NCBI GenBank assembly: GCA_904502175.1
Contig: CAJGDU010000068.1
Coordinates: 1 to 6,514 of the forward strand
Direction: 5' to 3'
Length of the DNA stretch: 6,514 nucleotides
DNA from: Clostridiaceae bacterium
GTDB lineage: Bacteria > Bacillota > Clostridia > Oscillospirales > Acutalibacteraceae
The notes under the pieces are model-generated. The model was not told the DNA's origin. It did not search any database and was given only the letters and a program-made list of their open reading frames with translations. Below are positions 1 through 5,648 of this stretch, one piece after another (the stretch's first letter is position 1; the number at the start of each line of letters is the position of its first letter). The translations under genes were made by a program, and so were the position numbers.

Positions 1-88
1 CTCCCGGCATGCTCTCGACGATGGACTTGACGACGGTCATGCCGCCGATGCCCGAGTCGAAGACGCCGATGTAACGGTTATCTGACAT
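1..88 (-). CDS. murI: Glutamate racemase, N-terminal part (cut by window edge)
   Basis: Only the first 29 codons are present; the gene continues beyond position 1. The visible protein starts MSDNRYIGVFDSGIGGMTVV, the N-terminal signature of glutamate racemases, which interconvert L- and D-glutamate in the cytoplasm to supply D-Glu for peptidoglycan. By family knowledge Asp11 and Ser12 of the FDSG motif belong to the active site; the two catalytic cysteines lie in the missing part. The ATG (complement of 86-88) is supported by an AGAGGA ribosome binding site about 8 nt upstream on the minus strand. It follows the murD stop by 22 nt, so the two are probably co-transcribed, and MurI's product is MurD's substrate. 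The family call is confident; whether the gene is intact cannot be judged. Confidence 0.92.
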   Translation of the reverse strand, partial: MSDNRYIGVFDSGIGGMTVVKSIVESMPG

Positions 89-110
89 GTATGTTTTCCT
101 CTTTTACGAG

Positions 111-1454
111 TTACAGTTCGTTGACGAGTTTCTTGAAGTGTTCTCCGCGCTCTTCGAAGCAGGTGTACTGGTCGAAGGACGAGGTGGTGGGGGACAAAAG
201 GACCGTGTCGCCGGGCTCCGCCACCTTGACGGCCTCTGCCACCGCTTCGTCGAGCGTGGTGACGACGATGCCGTCTTCTCCGACGGTGTCCGCCACGAGG
301 CGGGGACCGCAGGCGCCGTAGCCGATGACTTTCTTGACGCAGCCGAGGTGCGCCTTCACATCGTCCATGGGCAGACCTTTTTCAAAGCCGCCGAGGAGCA
401 GGATGACCCCATTGTCGAAGGCCTTGAGCGCCGTGACGGTGGCATCGGTGTTCGTGCCCTTGGAGTCGTTATAATACCGGACGCCGTCCAGCTCCCGCAC
501 GAATTCGATGCGGTGCTCGACGCCGGTGAAGTTCGAGACGACCTCTTCGATGACGTCATTGCCGATGCCGAGGACTTTGGCGACAGACACGGCGATCATG
601 ACGTTCTGCAGGTTGTGCTTGCCCGGCAGGCGGATGGCGCTCAAGGGGAGGACCGGCTCACTGCCCACGAAAAGGCTGCCGTCCTTCACATAGTTGTCGG
701 TGTCGGTGCGGTCCAGACTGAAGCTGCGGACCGTGGCCGGAACAGGGTACTTCTCCACATACTCCGCGAGGACGCTGTCGTCCGCGTTCAGGAGGAAGGT
801 GTCCGCGGGACCCATGTTGCGGTAGACCTCAGTCTTGGACTTGTAGTAGGCCTCGAGGGAGCCCATGAAGTCCACATGGTCCGGCGTCAGGTTGATGATG
901 GTGGCCACCTCCGGGTGGAAGCGGTCGATGTTCACGAGCTGATAGTTGGAGATCTCGAGGGCGATGTAATGGCCGCTCTCCTCCAGGAGGCCTTCCTCCA
1001 TGACGATCTCGCAGAGCGGGATGCCGATGTTGCCGCAGAGGTGGGCTTTGCCGGGGAAGGCTTTGGCGAGGATCTCATAGACCAGCGTGGTGGTAGTGGT
1101 CTTGCCGTTGGTGCCCGTGATGGCGATGAAATGCTGCGGCTTTGCCACCTGGTAGGCCAGTTCTATTTCGGTGATGACCGGGACGCCGTGCTGTTTCAGC
1201 GCTTCCATGAACGGGCTGCGATAGGGCACGCCGGGGTTTTTGACGCAGAGGTCGTAGTGCCGGTCGAACACGTCCATATCCTGCCCGACGATGGTGACGC
1301 CGAGGGCTTCGAGGTCTGCCCGTTCCGCCAGTTCTTCCGCGGGCTTGCGCTCGGAAAGGATGATGTCTGCCCCGAGCTTGTGCAGGACCTTGATGGCGGC
1401 CATGCCGCTGCGGGCGAGGCCGACGACTAACACTTTTTTGCCGGTGAATTCCAT
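111..1454 (-). CDS. murD: UDP-N-acetylmuramoylalanine--D-glutamate ligase MurD
   Basis: Cytoplasmic Mur ligase that adds D-glutamate to UDP-MurNAc-L-Ala using ATP, the second amino-acid step of peptidoglycan precursor synthesis. The protein has 447 residues, normal for MurD. A Rossmann-like N-terminal domain begins KKVLVVGLARSG (residues 6-17). The ATP-binding loop GTNGKTTTT is at 114-122, and Lys207 in YYKSKTEVY aligns by eye with the carbamylated lysine of the family. HRIE (314-317) and NDSKGTNTDAT (329-339) mark the start of the C-terminal domain, and SPTTSSFDQY near 421-430 followed by FEERG matches the conserved C-terminal segment. The ATG at 1452-1454 is preferred over an upstream in-frame TTG at 1470-1472 because GAGGAG sits 6 nt before it. 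murI follows. MurD is often encoded in the dcw division cluster; here it heads its own unit, divergent from a sugar operon. No broken motif was seen. Confidence 0.97.
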   Translation of the reverse strand: MEFTGKKVLVVGLARSGMAAIKVLHKLGADIILSERKPAEELAERADLEALGVTIVGQDMDVFDRHYDLCVKNPGVPYRSPFMEALKQHGVPVITEIELAYQVAKPQHFIAITGTNGKTTTTTLVYEILAKAFPGKAHLCGNIGIPLCEIVMEEGLLEESGHYIALEISNYQLVNIDRFHPEVATIINLTPDHVDFMGSLEAYYKSKTEVYRNMGPADTFLLNADDSVLAEYVEKYPVPATVRSFSLDRTDTDNYVKDGSLFVGSEPVLPLSAIRLPGKHNLQNVMIAVSVAKVLGIGNDVIEEVVSNFTGVEHRIEFVRELDGVRYYNDSKGTNTDATVTALKAFDNGVILLLGGFEKGLPMDDVKAHLGCVKKVIGYGACGPRLVADTVGEDGIVVTTLDEAVAEAVKVAEPGDTVLLSPTTSSFDQYTCFEERGEHFKKLVNEL

Positions 1455-1460
1455 GAAATG

Positions 1461-1466
1461 CTCCTC
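1461..1466 (-). promoter_or_regulatory. Ribosome binding site deciding the murD start
   Basis: On the minus strand GAGGAG ends 6 nt before the ATG at 1454. A TTG start at 1472 would lie upstream of this site and lose its support, so the shorter 447-residue MurD is chosen. Confidence 0.75.
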
Positions 1467-1490
1467 ATACAATAGGTTTTGTAAAAATCT

Positions 1491-1527
1491 CTTATAAAAG
1501 ATTACCCTTAACTTAGAAATGGGTCAA
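1491..1527 (-). promoter_or_regulatory. Candidate sigma-A promoter for murD-murI
   Basis: On the minus strand TTGACC (complement of 1522-1527) is a 5/6 match to the -35 consensus. Exactly 17 nt later comes TAATCT (complement of 1499-1504), a weaker -10. A further TATAAG (complement of 1491-1496) lies slightly downstream and could act as the -10 instead, but would need a different -35. The site is in the AT-rich part of the divergent intergenic region. The -35 is good; the choice of -10 is uncertain. Confidence 0.45.
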
Positions 1528-1531
1528 GTGT

Positions 1532-1553
1532 TTTTCGGCGAAACGAACGAAAA
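1532..1553. repeat. Short inverted repeat / CGAA-rich motif in the divergent intergenic region
   Basis: TTTTCG (1532-1537) is inverted as CGAAAA (1548-1553) around a 10-nt spacer that itself contains CGAAACGAA, giving three CGAA units in a row on the plus strand. It lies about 30 nt upstream of the -35 of the sugar operon promoter and next to the murD -35, a suitable place for a regulator site. The stem is short and may be chance. Confidence 0.2.
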
Positions 1554-1582
1554 CGGGTGTCGGAATATGGAAGACTGGCCAA

Positions 1583-1611
1583 TTGTTATTTTTTTCTTTC
1601 GCTTTTATAAT
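1583..1611 (+). promoter_or_regulatory. Main promoter of the sucrose/fructan operon
   Basis: TTGTTA (1583-1588) and a perfect TATAAT (1606-1611) are separated by exactly 17 nt, in a T-rich spacer. The predicted transcription start is near 1618, giving a leader of about 45 nt before the ATG at 1664. An in-frame TTG that could extend the coding region upstream coincides with this -35 element, which argues against that longer start. Confidence 0.75.
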
Positions 1612-1625
1612 GAGAATGAAAGCTT

Positions 1626-1639
1626 TGAAATCGTTACCA
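1626..1639 (+). promoter_or_regulatory. Candidate cre / LacI-family operator
   Basis: TGAAATCGTTACCA matches the catabolite responsive element pattern TGWAANCGNTNWCA at all but one defined position (C instead of W near the end). The central CG and the outer TG/CA are symmetric, as expected for LacI/GalR-family binding. It begins about 8 nt after the predicted transcription start, where bound CcpA or a ScrR-type repressor would block initiation or early elongation. The pattern match is seen; the regulator identity is inferred, since none is encoded in the window. Confidence 0.5.
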
Positions 1640-1650
1640 CTTTTCGAAAT

Positions 1651-1656
1651 GGAGGG
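1651..1656 (+). promoter_or_regulatory. Ribosome binding site of the first GH32 gene
   Basis: GGAGGG ends 7 nt before the ATG at 1664. It fixes this start over the in-frame ATGs at 1610, 1616 and 1649. The first two lie in or upstream of the predicted transcription start, and the third overlaps the binding site itself. Confidence 0.8.
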
Positions 1657-1663
1657 TTTTTCC

Positions 1664-3130
1664 ATGCGCGAATGGACTTTGGAAGAGCGGTACCGCGTCC
1701 TGCAGTCCGCGGACGAGATCGAGGGGCTCCACGAGGCCCTTCTCGGGTCGGTCTATCGCCAGAAATATCACATCCAGCCCATCACCGGACTGTCGAGCGA
1801 CCCCAACGGATTTGTCTTCCATGACGGGGTCTGGCACCTCTTTTATCAGTGGACTCCCTGGGGCGCCGTCCACGGCCTCAAATACTGGTACCACGTGACT
1901 TCCACGGACCTCGTCCACTGGAAGAACGCGGGCGTCGGCATGCGCCCCGACAGAGACTTCGACAACAAGGGCTGCCATTCCGGTTCCGCCATCGCGGAGG
2001 GCGATGCGCTCTACTTCTTCTATACCGGTAACCACCGGGACGAGAACTGGGTCCGCACCCCGTACACCTGCGCCGCGAAACTCGATGAGAACCAGGTGCC
2101 GGTCAAGCTGCCGGAACCGCTGTTCGGCCCCCGGGACGACTACAGCGAACACCAGAGAGACCCGAAGGTCTTCTGGGTGGAAGAGAAGCAGGCATACTAT
2201 ATCTTTATCGGGGCCCAGACCCTTGACGAAAAGGGCACGGTCCTCGTCTATACATCGCCCAAACTGCTGGAGGGCTGGGAGTTCGCCGGCCAGCTGAACG
2301 TCCCCGGCTATGAGGACTTCGGCGGCATGTGGGAATGTCCCTGTATCCAGAAGATCTCCGGGACAGACGTCCTGCTGTTCTCGCCCCAGTACACGACCCT
2401 GCCGGGCCGGGGCAACAGCACGAACCACAACGTCTATTTCACCGGCACCATGGACTACGACACCCTGACGTTCACGCCGGACTCCGACTACCATTACCTC
2501 GACTACGGGTTCGATATGTACGCCTCCCAGCTGGCGGCCAACGTGGACGACCCGGACAAGGCCATCCTCATCGGCTGGATGGGTCTGCCCGACAACCACT
2601 ATCCCACCGAGGAAGAGGACTGGGAGGGCAGCATGACCCTGGTGCGGGAGCTGCGCATGAAGGACGGGAAACTCCTCAAAAACCCGCTGCCGGCCATGCT
2701 GGAGCTCCGGGACGGCACCGCCCCCTGCGACGGGACCCTGCCGGCGTTCTGCGAACTCGAGCTTCGGTTCCCGAAGGGGGAGGAAGACGACTCCGATGTC
2801 AACCTCTTCACGAAGGCCGACGGCACCGGCGGGTTCACCATCCATTACTGTCCCCACAAAAAGAAACTGTTCGTGAGCAAGAAGGGCCTCGACAAACGCT
2901 TCAACGAAGCGGTCTTCGAAGAGCTCGAAGTGCCCATGGAGACACCGCTGCGCGAAATGCGCGTCTTCATCGACCGCTGCTCGGTGGAACTGTTCCTGAA
3001 CGGCGGAGAGAAGACCTTTACCGCCCACGTCTATCCGACGGAGGCGGAGCACCATTATGCCCTGTCCGACAACGTCGACCTGACCATCTGGAAGCTGAAA
3101 CCTTCCGTGGAAGATGACTTCGTCGTCTGA
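1664..3130 (+). CDS. scrB: GH32 beta-fructosidase, sucrose-6-phosphate hydrolase-like (ScrB/SacA type)
   Basis: A 488-residue GH32 enzyme expected to hydrolyse sucrose-6-phosphate or sucrose to a glucose (phosphate) and fructose. No signal peptide is visible, so it is cytoplasmic. The five-bladed propeller carries the nucleophile motif SDPNG (Asp46), HSGSAI at 105-110, RDP at 165-167 (Asp166, transition-state stabiliser) and ECP at 224-226 (Glu224, acid/base). The C-terminal beta-sandwich includes DRCSVELFLNGG (437-448). GAVHGLK (67-73) and the YTGN..DENWVRTP stretch (120-133) resemble sucrose-6-phosphate hydrolases rather than levanases. Oddity: the usual Asn before the nucleophile is Ser45. 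It is first in a three-gene operon, 11 nt before the HAD phosphatase gene, with a promoter and cre-like site upstream. GH32 membership is firm; phosphorylated versus free sucrose is uncertain because no PTS gene is in the window. Confidence 0.88.
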   Translation: MREWTLEERYRVLQSADEIEGLHEALLGSVYRQKYHIQPITGLSSDPNGFVFHDGVWHLFYQWTPWGAVHGLKYWYHVTSTDLVHWKNAGVGMRPDRDFDNKGCHSGSAIAEGDALYFFYTGNHRDENWVRTPYTCAAKLDENQVPVKLPEPLFGPRDDYSEHQRDPKVFWVEEKQAYYIFIGAQTLDEKGTVLVYTSPKLLEGWEFAGQLNVPGYEDFGGMWECPCIQKISGTDVLLFSPQYTTLPGRGNSTNHNVYFTGTMDYDTLTFTPDSDYHYLDYGFDMYASQLAANVDDPDKAILIGWMGLPDNHYPTEEEDWEGSMTLVRELRMKDGKLLKNPLPAMLELRDGTAPCDGTLPAFCELELRFPKGEEDDSDVNLFTKADGTGGFTIHYCPHKKKLFVSKKGLDKRFNEAVFEELEVPMETPLREMRVFIDRCSVELFLNGGEKTFTAHVYPTEAEHHYALSDNVDLTIWKLKPSVEDDFVV

Positions 3131-3141
3131 AGGAGAAAGCC

Positions 3142-3912
3142 ATGAAAAAAGTATTTGCCAGCGACTTTGACGGCACGCTGTATTTTTACAAGGCGGAGGA
3201 CCCCGACAAACTGCCCATGGCCTCGGTGGAAAAGATCCGGGAATATCAGGACGCGGGACACTTCTTCGGCCTGTGCACCGGCCGTCAGGTCGGCGGGCTT
3301 ACCCCGTTCATCACCGGGTTCGTGAAGCCTGACTTCTATATCACCAGCAGCGGCTCGAACATCATCGACCGCCACATGCGCCCCATCCAGAAACGCGGCA
3401 TCAGTCCTGACGTGGCCCAGGCCATCGTCGACCTGTTGCAGCCGAAGGGGTTCCGCATGACCCTGGACGTCGGGGGAGAGATCTGCGTCTTTGAAAAGAT
3501 GGATTATCCCGGCACCTACTATGTCATCCGCAGTGTCGCGGACATTCCGGAAGGGCTCATCCATCAGGTCAGCGCCCACACCGAGAGCCTCGAGGAGGCC
3601 GCCGAGAACGTGGCCCTCGTCAACGAGCGGTTCGGCGGGGCAGTCCAGGCGTTCCAGAACGTCGTGGAGATCGACATTGCCCCCAAAGGGTGCTCCAAAG
3701 GCAAGGGCGTCGAAGCCCTCCGGGAGTACTACCGGAACCAGTTCGGCGAAGTCCAGCTCTTCGGCATCGGCGACTCCCTGAACGACCTGCCGCTCATTGA
3801 GGCGGCCGACATCTCCTACACGTTCCCCTACGCGCCGAAAGAGGTACAGGAAAAAGTCACCATGGTCGTGGAAAATATCGTGGAAGCCCTTGACGACAGC
3901 ATGAAACGGTAA
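3142..3912 (+). CDS. Cof-type HAD-IIB family hydrolase (probable sugar phosphatase)
   Basis: A 256-residue cytoplasmic HAD-superfamily phosphatase of the Cof/type IIB group. All four motifs are present: DFDGT (8-12; nucleophile Asp8 and acid Asp10), Thr46 in CTGR (45-48), Lys186 in GCSKGKG (183-189), and GDSLNDLP (210-217) binding Mg2+. The segment between motifs II and III (about 85-180) is the C2-type cap that selects the substrate. The ATG has AGGAG 6 nt upstream and follows the first GH32 stop by 11 nt, so the genes are translated from one message. Known relatives dephosphorylate small phosphosugars, flavin or pyridoxal phosphates. Plant and cyanobacterial sucrose-phosphate phosphatases are also HAD-IIB enzymes, which makes a sugar phosphate from sucrose/fructan breakdown a reasonable but unproven substrate. 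The substrate cannot be read from the sequence. Confidence 0.9.
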   Translation: MKKVFASDFDGTLYFYKAEDPDKLPMASVEKIREYQDAGHFFGLCTGRQVGGLTPFITGFVKPDFYITSSGSNIIDRHMRPIQKRGISPDVAQAIVDLLQPKGFRMTLDVGGEICVFEKMDYPGTYYVIRSVADIPEGLIHQVSAHTESLEEAAENVALVNERFGGAVQAFQNVVEIDIAPKGCSKGKGVEALREYYRNQFGEVQLFGIGDSLNDLPLIEAADISYTFPYAPKEVQEKVTMVVENIVEALDDSMKR

Positions 3913-3918
3913 TACAAT
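3890..3918 (+). promoter_or_regulatory. Internal promoter for the second GH32 gene
   Basis: TTGACG (3890-3895) and TACAAT (3913-3918), each a 5/6 consensus match, are spaced by exactly 17 nt. The -35 lies in the last codons of the HAD gene and the -10 immediately after its stop. Predicted start is near 3925, leaving a leader of about 24 nt that contains the GGAGG site at 3934-3938. No cre-like site was seen beside it, so this promoter may escape the control acting at 1626-1639. Confidence 0.55.
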
Positions 3919-3948
3919 GGCGCAAACTTTTTCGGAGGCACATGAGAT

Positions 3949-5436
3949 ATGAGCCAGACTTTGCGGGATGCCCGCCGCTATGAAGAGGGCCTTGAGACCT
4001 ATATCAGACCGGAGGACCGCCCCGGGTTCCACCTGTCCGCCCGCGTCGGGTGGATGAACGACCCCAACGGATTCTCTTACTATATGGGCCAGTACCACAT
4101 GTTTTATCAGTACCACCCCTACGACTCCCACTGGGGCCCCATGCACTGGGGCCACGCGGTGTCTTCCGACCTGCTTCACTGGGAGTACCTGCCCGCCGCT
4201 CTGGCGCCGGACCGGCTCTACGACCGGGACGGCTGTTTTTCCGGCAACGCCATCACGCTGCCGGACGGCCGTCAGATGCTCATGTACACCGGCATCATCA
4301 ATGAGATCGGAGAGGGCGGCAAAGTCCTCCAGGTCCAGACGCAGAACCTTGCCTTTGGCGATGGACTGGACTATGAAAAATACGAGGGCAACCCCGTCCT
4401 GACAGAAGACGATCTGCCGGAGGGCGGCAGCCGCTACGGCTTCCGCGACCCGAAACCCTGGCGGGCCGCCGACGGAACCTACCGTGCGCTCATCGCCAAC
4501 GACAGAGAGGGCCATGGGGGCCAGATGCTGCTGTACCGTTCCGACGACGCCATCCACTGGGCGTTCGACAAGGTCTTTGCGGAGAACCACTACCGACTCG
4601 GCCGCATGTGGGAGTGCCCGGACTTCTTTGAACTGGACGGCCGCCACGTGCTGCTGGGCAGCTCTCAGGACATGCTGCCGAAAGGGCTCGAATACCAGAA
4701 CGGCAACGGTACGTTTTACCTGGTCGGGACTTACGATGAAGAGACCGAGACCTTTACGGAGGAGTCGGTCCACACCGTCGACTACGGCATCGACTTCTAC
4801 GCGCCCCAGACGGTGGAGGCGCCGGACGGCCGCCGCATCATGGTCGGCTGGATGCAGAACTGGGACACCTGCAACCTGCATACGGAGTCCACACCCTGGT
4901 TCGGTCAGATGAGCATCCCGCGGGAGCTGTCGCTGAAAGACGGCATCCTGTACCAGCGGCCGGTCCGGGAGCTCGACGCGCTGCGGCAGAATGAGGTCGT
5001 CGTGGAAGATCTGGTGCTCCGCTCGGAGGAGCGGGAGCTGCCGGGCATCTCCGGGCGCATGGTGGACCTCGAAGTGGAAGTGTCTCCCGAGGACCCGGAG
5101 GCGCTGTACCGCCGGTTTGCCATCCATATCGCGAAGGACGACGAGTTCTACACGGAAGTCCGCTTCCGCCGCAAAGAGTCCACCCTCAAGATCGACCGCA
5201 TGTACTCCGGTTCCCGCCGGGCCATCATCCATCAGCGGAAGGCTCTGGTGAACCATGACGACGGCACGCTGAAGCTGCGCATCATCCTCGACCGGTTCAG
5301 CGCGGAGGTCTTTGTGGGCGACGGGGAGAAGGTCATGAGCGTCACCATCGAGACCGACCTGTCCGCCGACCGCATCTCGTTCCTCGCCGACGGAAATGTA
5401 AAACTGAATCTTCGAAAATACGACCTCATCCCGTAA
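3949..5436 (+). CDS. GH32 family beta-fructosidase (sucrose / fructo-oligosaccharide hydrolase)
   Basis: A second, clearly different GH32 enzyme of 495 residues that should release fructose from sucrose or short fructans in the cytoplasm; no signal peptide or membrane segment is seen. The canonical active site is intact: WMNDPNG (35-41; nucleophile Asp38), FSGN (97-100), RDP (166-168; Asp167) and ECP (222-224; Glu222). WGPMHWGHA (62-70), where the upstream paralogue has GAVHGLK, is typical of invertase/beta-fructosidase-like members and suggests a different substrate preference. The C-terminal beta-sandwich contains DRFSAEVFVGDG (448-459). GGAGG lies 10 nt before the ATG; a nearer ATG at 3942 is out of frame. 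The gene is 36 nt after the HAD gene, with its own likely promoter, and ends 21 nt before a strong terminator hairpin. Exact specificity (sucrose, kestose, inulin-type oligomers) is unknown. Confidence 0.92.
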   Translation: MSQTLRDARRYEEGLETYIRPEDRPGFHLSARVGWMNDPNGFSYYMGQYHMFYQYHPYDSHWGPMHWGHAVSSDLLHWEYLPAALAPDRLYDRDGCFSGNAITLPDGRQMLMYTGIINEIGEGGKVLQVQTQNLAFGDGLDYEKYEGNPVLTEDDLPEGGSRYGFRDPKPWRAADGTYRALIANDREGHGGQMLLYRSDDAIHWAFDKVFAENHYRLGRMWECPDFFELDGRHVLLGSSQDMLPKGLEYQNGNGTFYLVGTYDEETETFTEESVHTVDYGIDFYAPQTVEAPDGRRIMVGWMQNWDTCNLHTESTPWFGQMSIPRELSLKDGILYQRPVRELDALRQNEVVVEDLVLRSEERELPGISGRMVDLEVEVSPEDPEALYRRFAIHIAKDDEFYTEVRFRRKESTLKIDRMYSGSRRAIIHQRKALVNHDDGTLKLRIILDRFSAEVFVGDGEKVMSVTIETDLSADRISFLADGNVKLNLRKYDLIP

Positions 5437-5457
5437 GAGGTTGTTCGGACAAAAATG

Positions 5458-5509
5458 GGCAGCAGAGCACTTTTTAACAAAAAAATTGTTCCGCTGCCTA
5501 AACTTTTTT
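5458..5509 (+). terminator. Rho-independent terminator of the sugar operon
   Basis: GGCAGC (5458-5463) pairs with GCTGCC (5493-5498). After one mismatch GAGCA (5465-5469) pairs with TGTTC (5487-5491, one G-U), and after another mismatch TTTTT (5471-5475) pairs with AAAAA (5481-5485) around a 5-nt loop. A run of six T (5504-5509) follows 5 nt after the stem. It starts 21 nt after the second GH32 stop codon. Confidence 0.75.
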
Positions 5510-5516
5510 ACACATT

Positions 5517-5547
5517 GCACACTTTTGAAAAAAGTGTGCTGTTTTGT
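5517..5547 (+). terminator. Second, tandem terminator-like hairpin
   Basis: GCACACTTTT (5517-5526) pairs perfectly over 10 bp with AAAAGTGTGC (5530-5539) around a 3-nt loop, followed by the T-rich TGTTTTGT. It sits 8 nt after the T-run of the first terminator and probably serves as backup termination, shielding the TetR gene from read-through. Confidence 0.7.
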
Positions 5548-5562
5548 CGAACACGTGCAAAG

Positions 5563-5568
5563 TATAAT
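5563..5568 (+). promoter_or_regulatory. Candidate -10 element for the TetR-family gene
   Basis: A perfect TATAAT lies 80 nt before the TetR ATG. The hexamer 17 nt upstream (TGTTTT, 5540-5545) is a poor -35 and overlaps the second hairpin's tail; TTGTCG at 5544-5549 looks better but is only 13 nt away. A second -10-like TATAAG is at 5578-5583. The leader from about 5575 to 5648 also has TTGAA (5621-5625) inverted as TTCAA (5634-5638), next to the ribosome binding site, possibly an operator half-site pair but weak. Confidence 0.45.
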
Positions 5569-5648
5569 TGAATTAGCTATAAGTAGTAAAAATGTCATAG
5601 AGAGCGAACCATTGCAGGTGTTGAACTCGTCTATTCAAGGAGAGAACC

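Larger units (their letters stand above)
5442..5553. repeat. Imperfect 12-bp inverted repeat enclosing two hairpins
   Basis: The arm TGTTCGGACAAAA (5442-5454) pairs with TTTTGTCGAACA (5542-5553) over 12 base pairs with a single bulged G (5448). The 112-nt span holds two further hairpins (5458-5498 and 5517-5539), so the RNA could fold as a three-way junction. The outer arm uses the same TTTT that would serve as the U-tract of the second hairpin, so the two states compete. It could be a structured 3' end, an attenuator before the TetR gene, or a small mobile-element remnant; no flanking target duplication was found. Confidence 0.5.

Noticed and set aside
87..1430. 447-codon plus-strand open frame opposite murD
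   Set aside because: Same codon-bias artefact; the minus strand carries all MurD motifs.
1455..1472. Longer murD start at a TTG adding six residues
   Set aside because: The ribosome binding site GAGGAG lies inside this extension, 6 nt before the internal ATG, so the ATG is the better start.
1642..1649. Palindrome TTTCGAAA (and AAAGCTTT at 1619-1626) as operators
   Set aside because: Eight-base AT-rich palindromes are common by chance; neither fits a known operator pattern as well as the site at 1626-1639.
1583..1663. Upstream starts adding up to 27 residues to the first GH32 protein, looking like a hydrophobic leader (LFFSFAFIM)
   Set aside because: The TTG coincides with the -35 and the ATG at 1610 overlaps the -10 of a near-perfect promoter, so most of this stretch would not be transcribed. 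It is therefore not a signal peptide.
1634..3055. 473-codon minus-strand open frame opposite the first GH32 gene
   Set aside because: Shadow of GC-rich codon usage; no family signature, and the plus strand encodes an intact GH32 enzyme.
5442..5553. A complete MITE-type mobile element
   Set aside because: The ends are inverted, but no flanking direct repeats are visible and no second copy is in the window; kept only as a possible explanation.
3055..5598. Long 847-codon open frame on the minus strand opposite the HAD and second GH32 genes
   Set aside because: It lacks recognisable domains, is rich in Arg, Val, His and Asp as expected for the reverse frame of GC-rich coding DNA, and runs through the terminator region. 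The plus-strand genes have complete family motifs.
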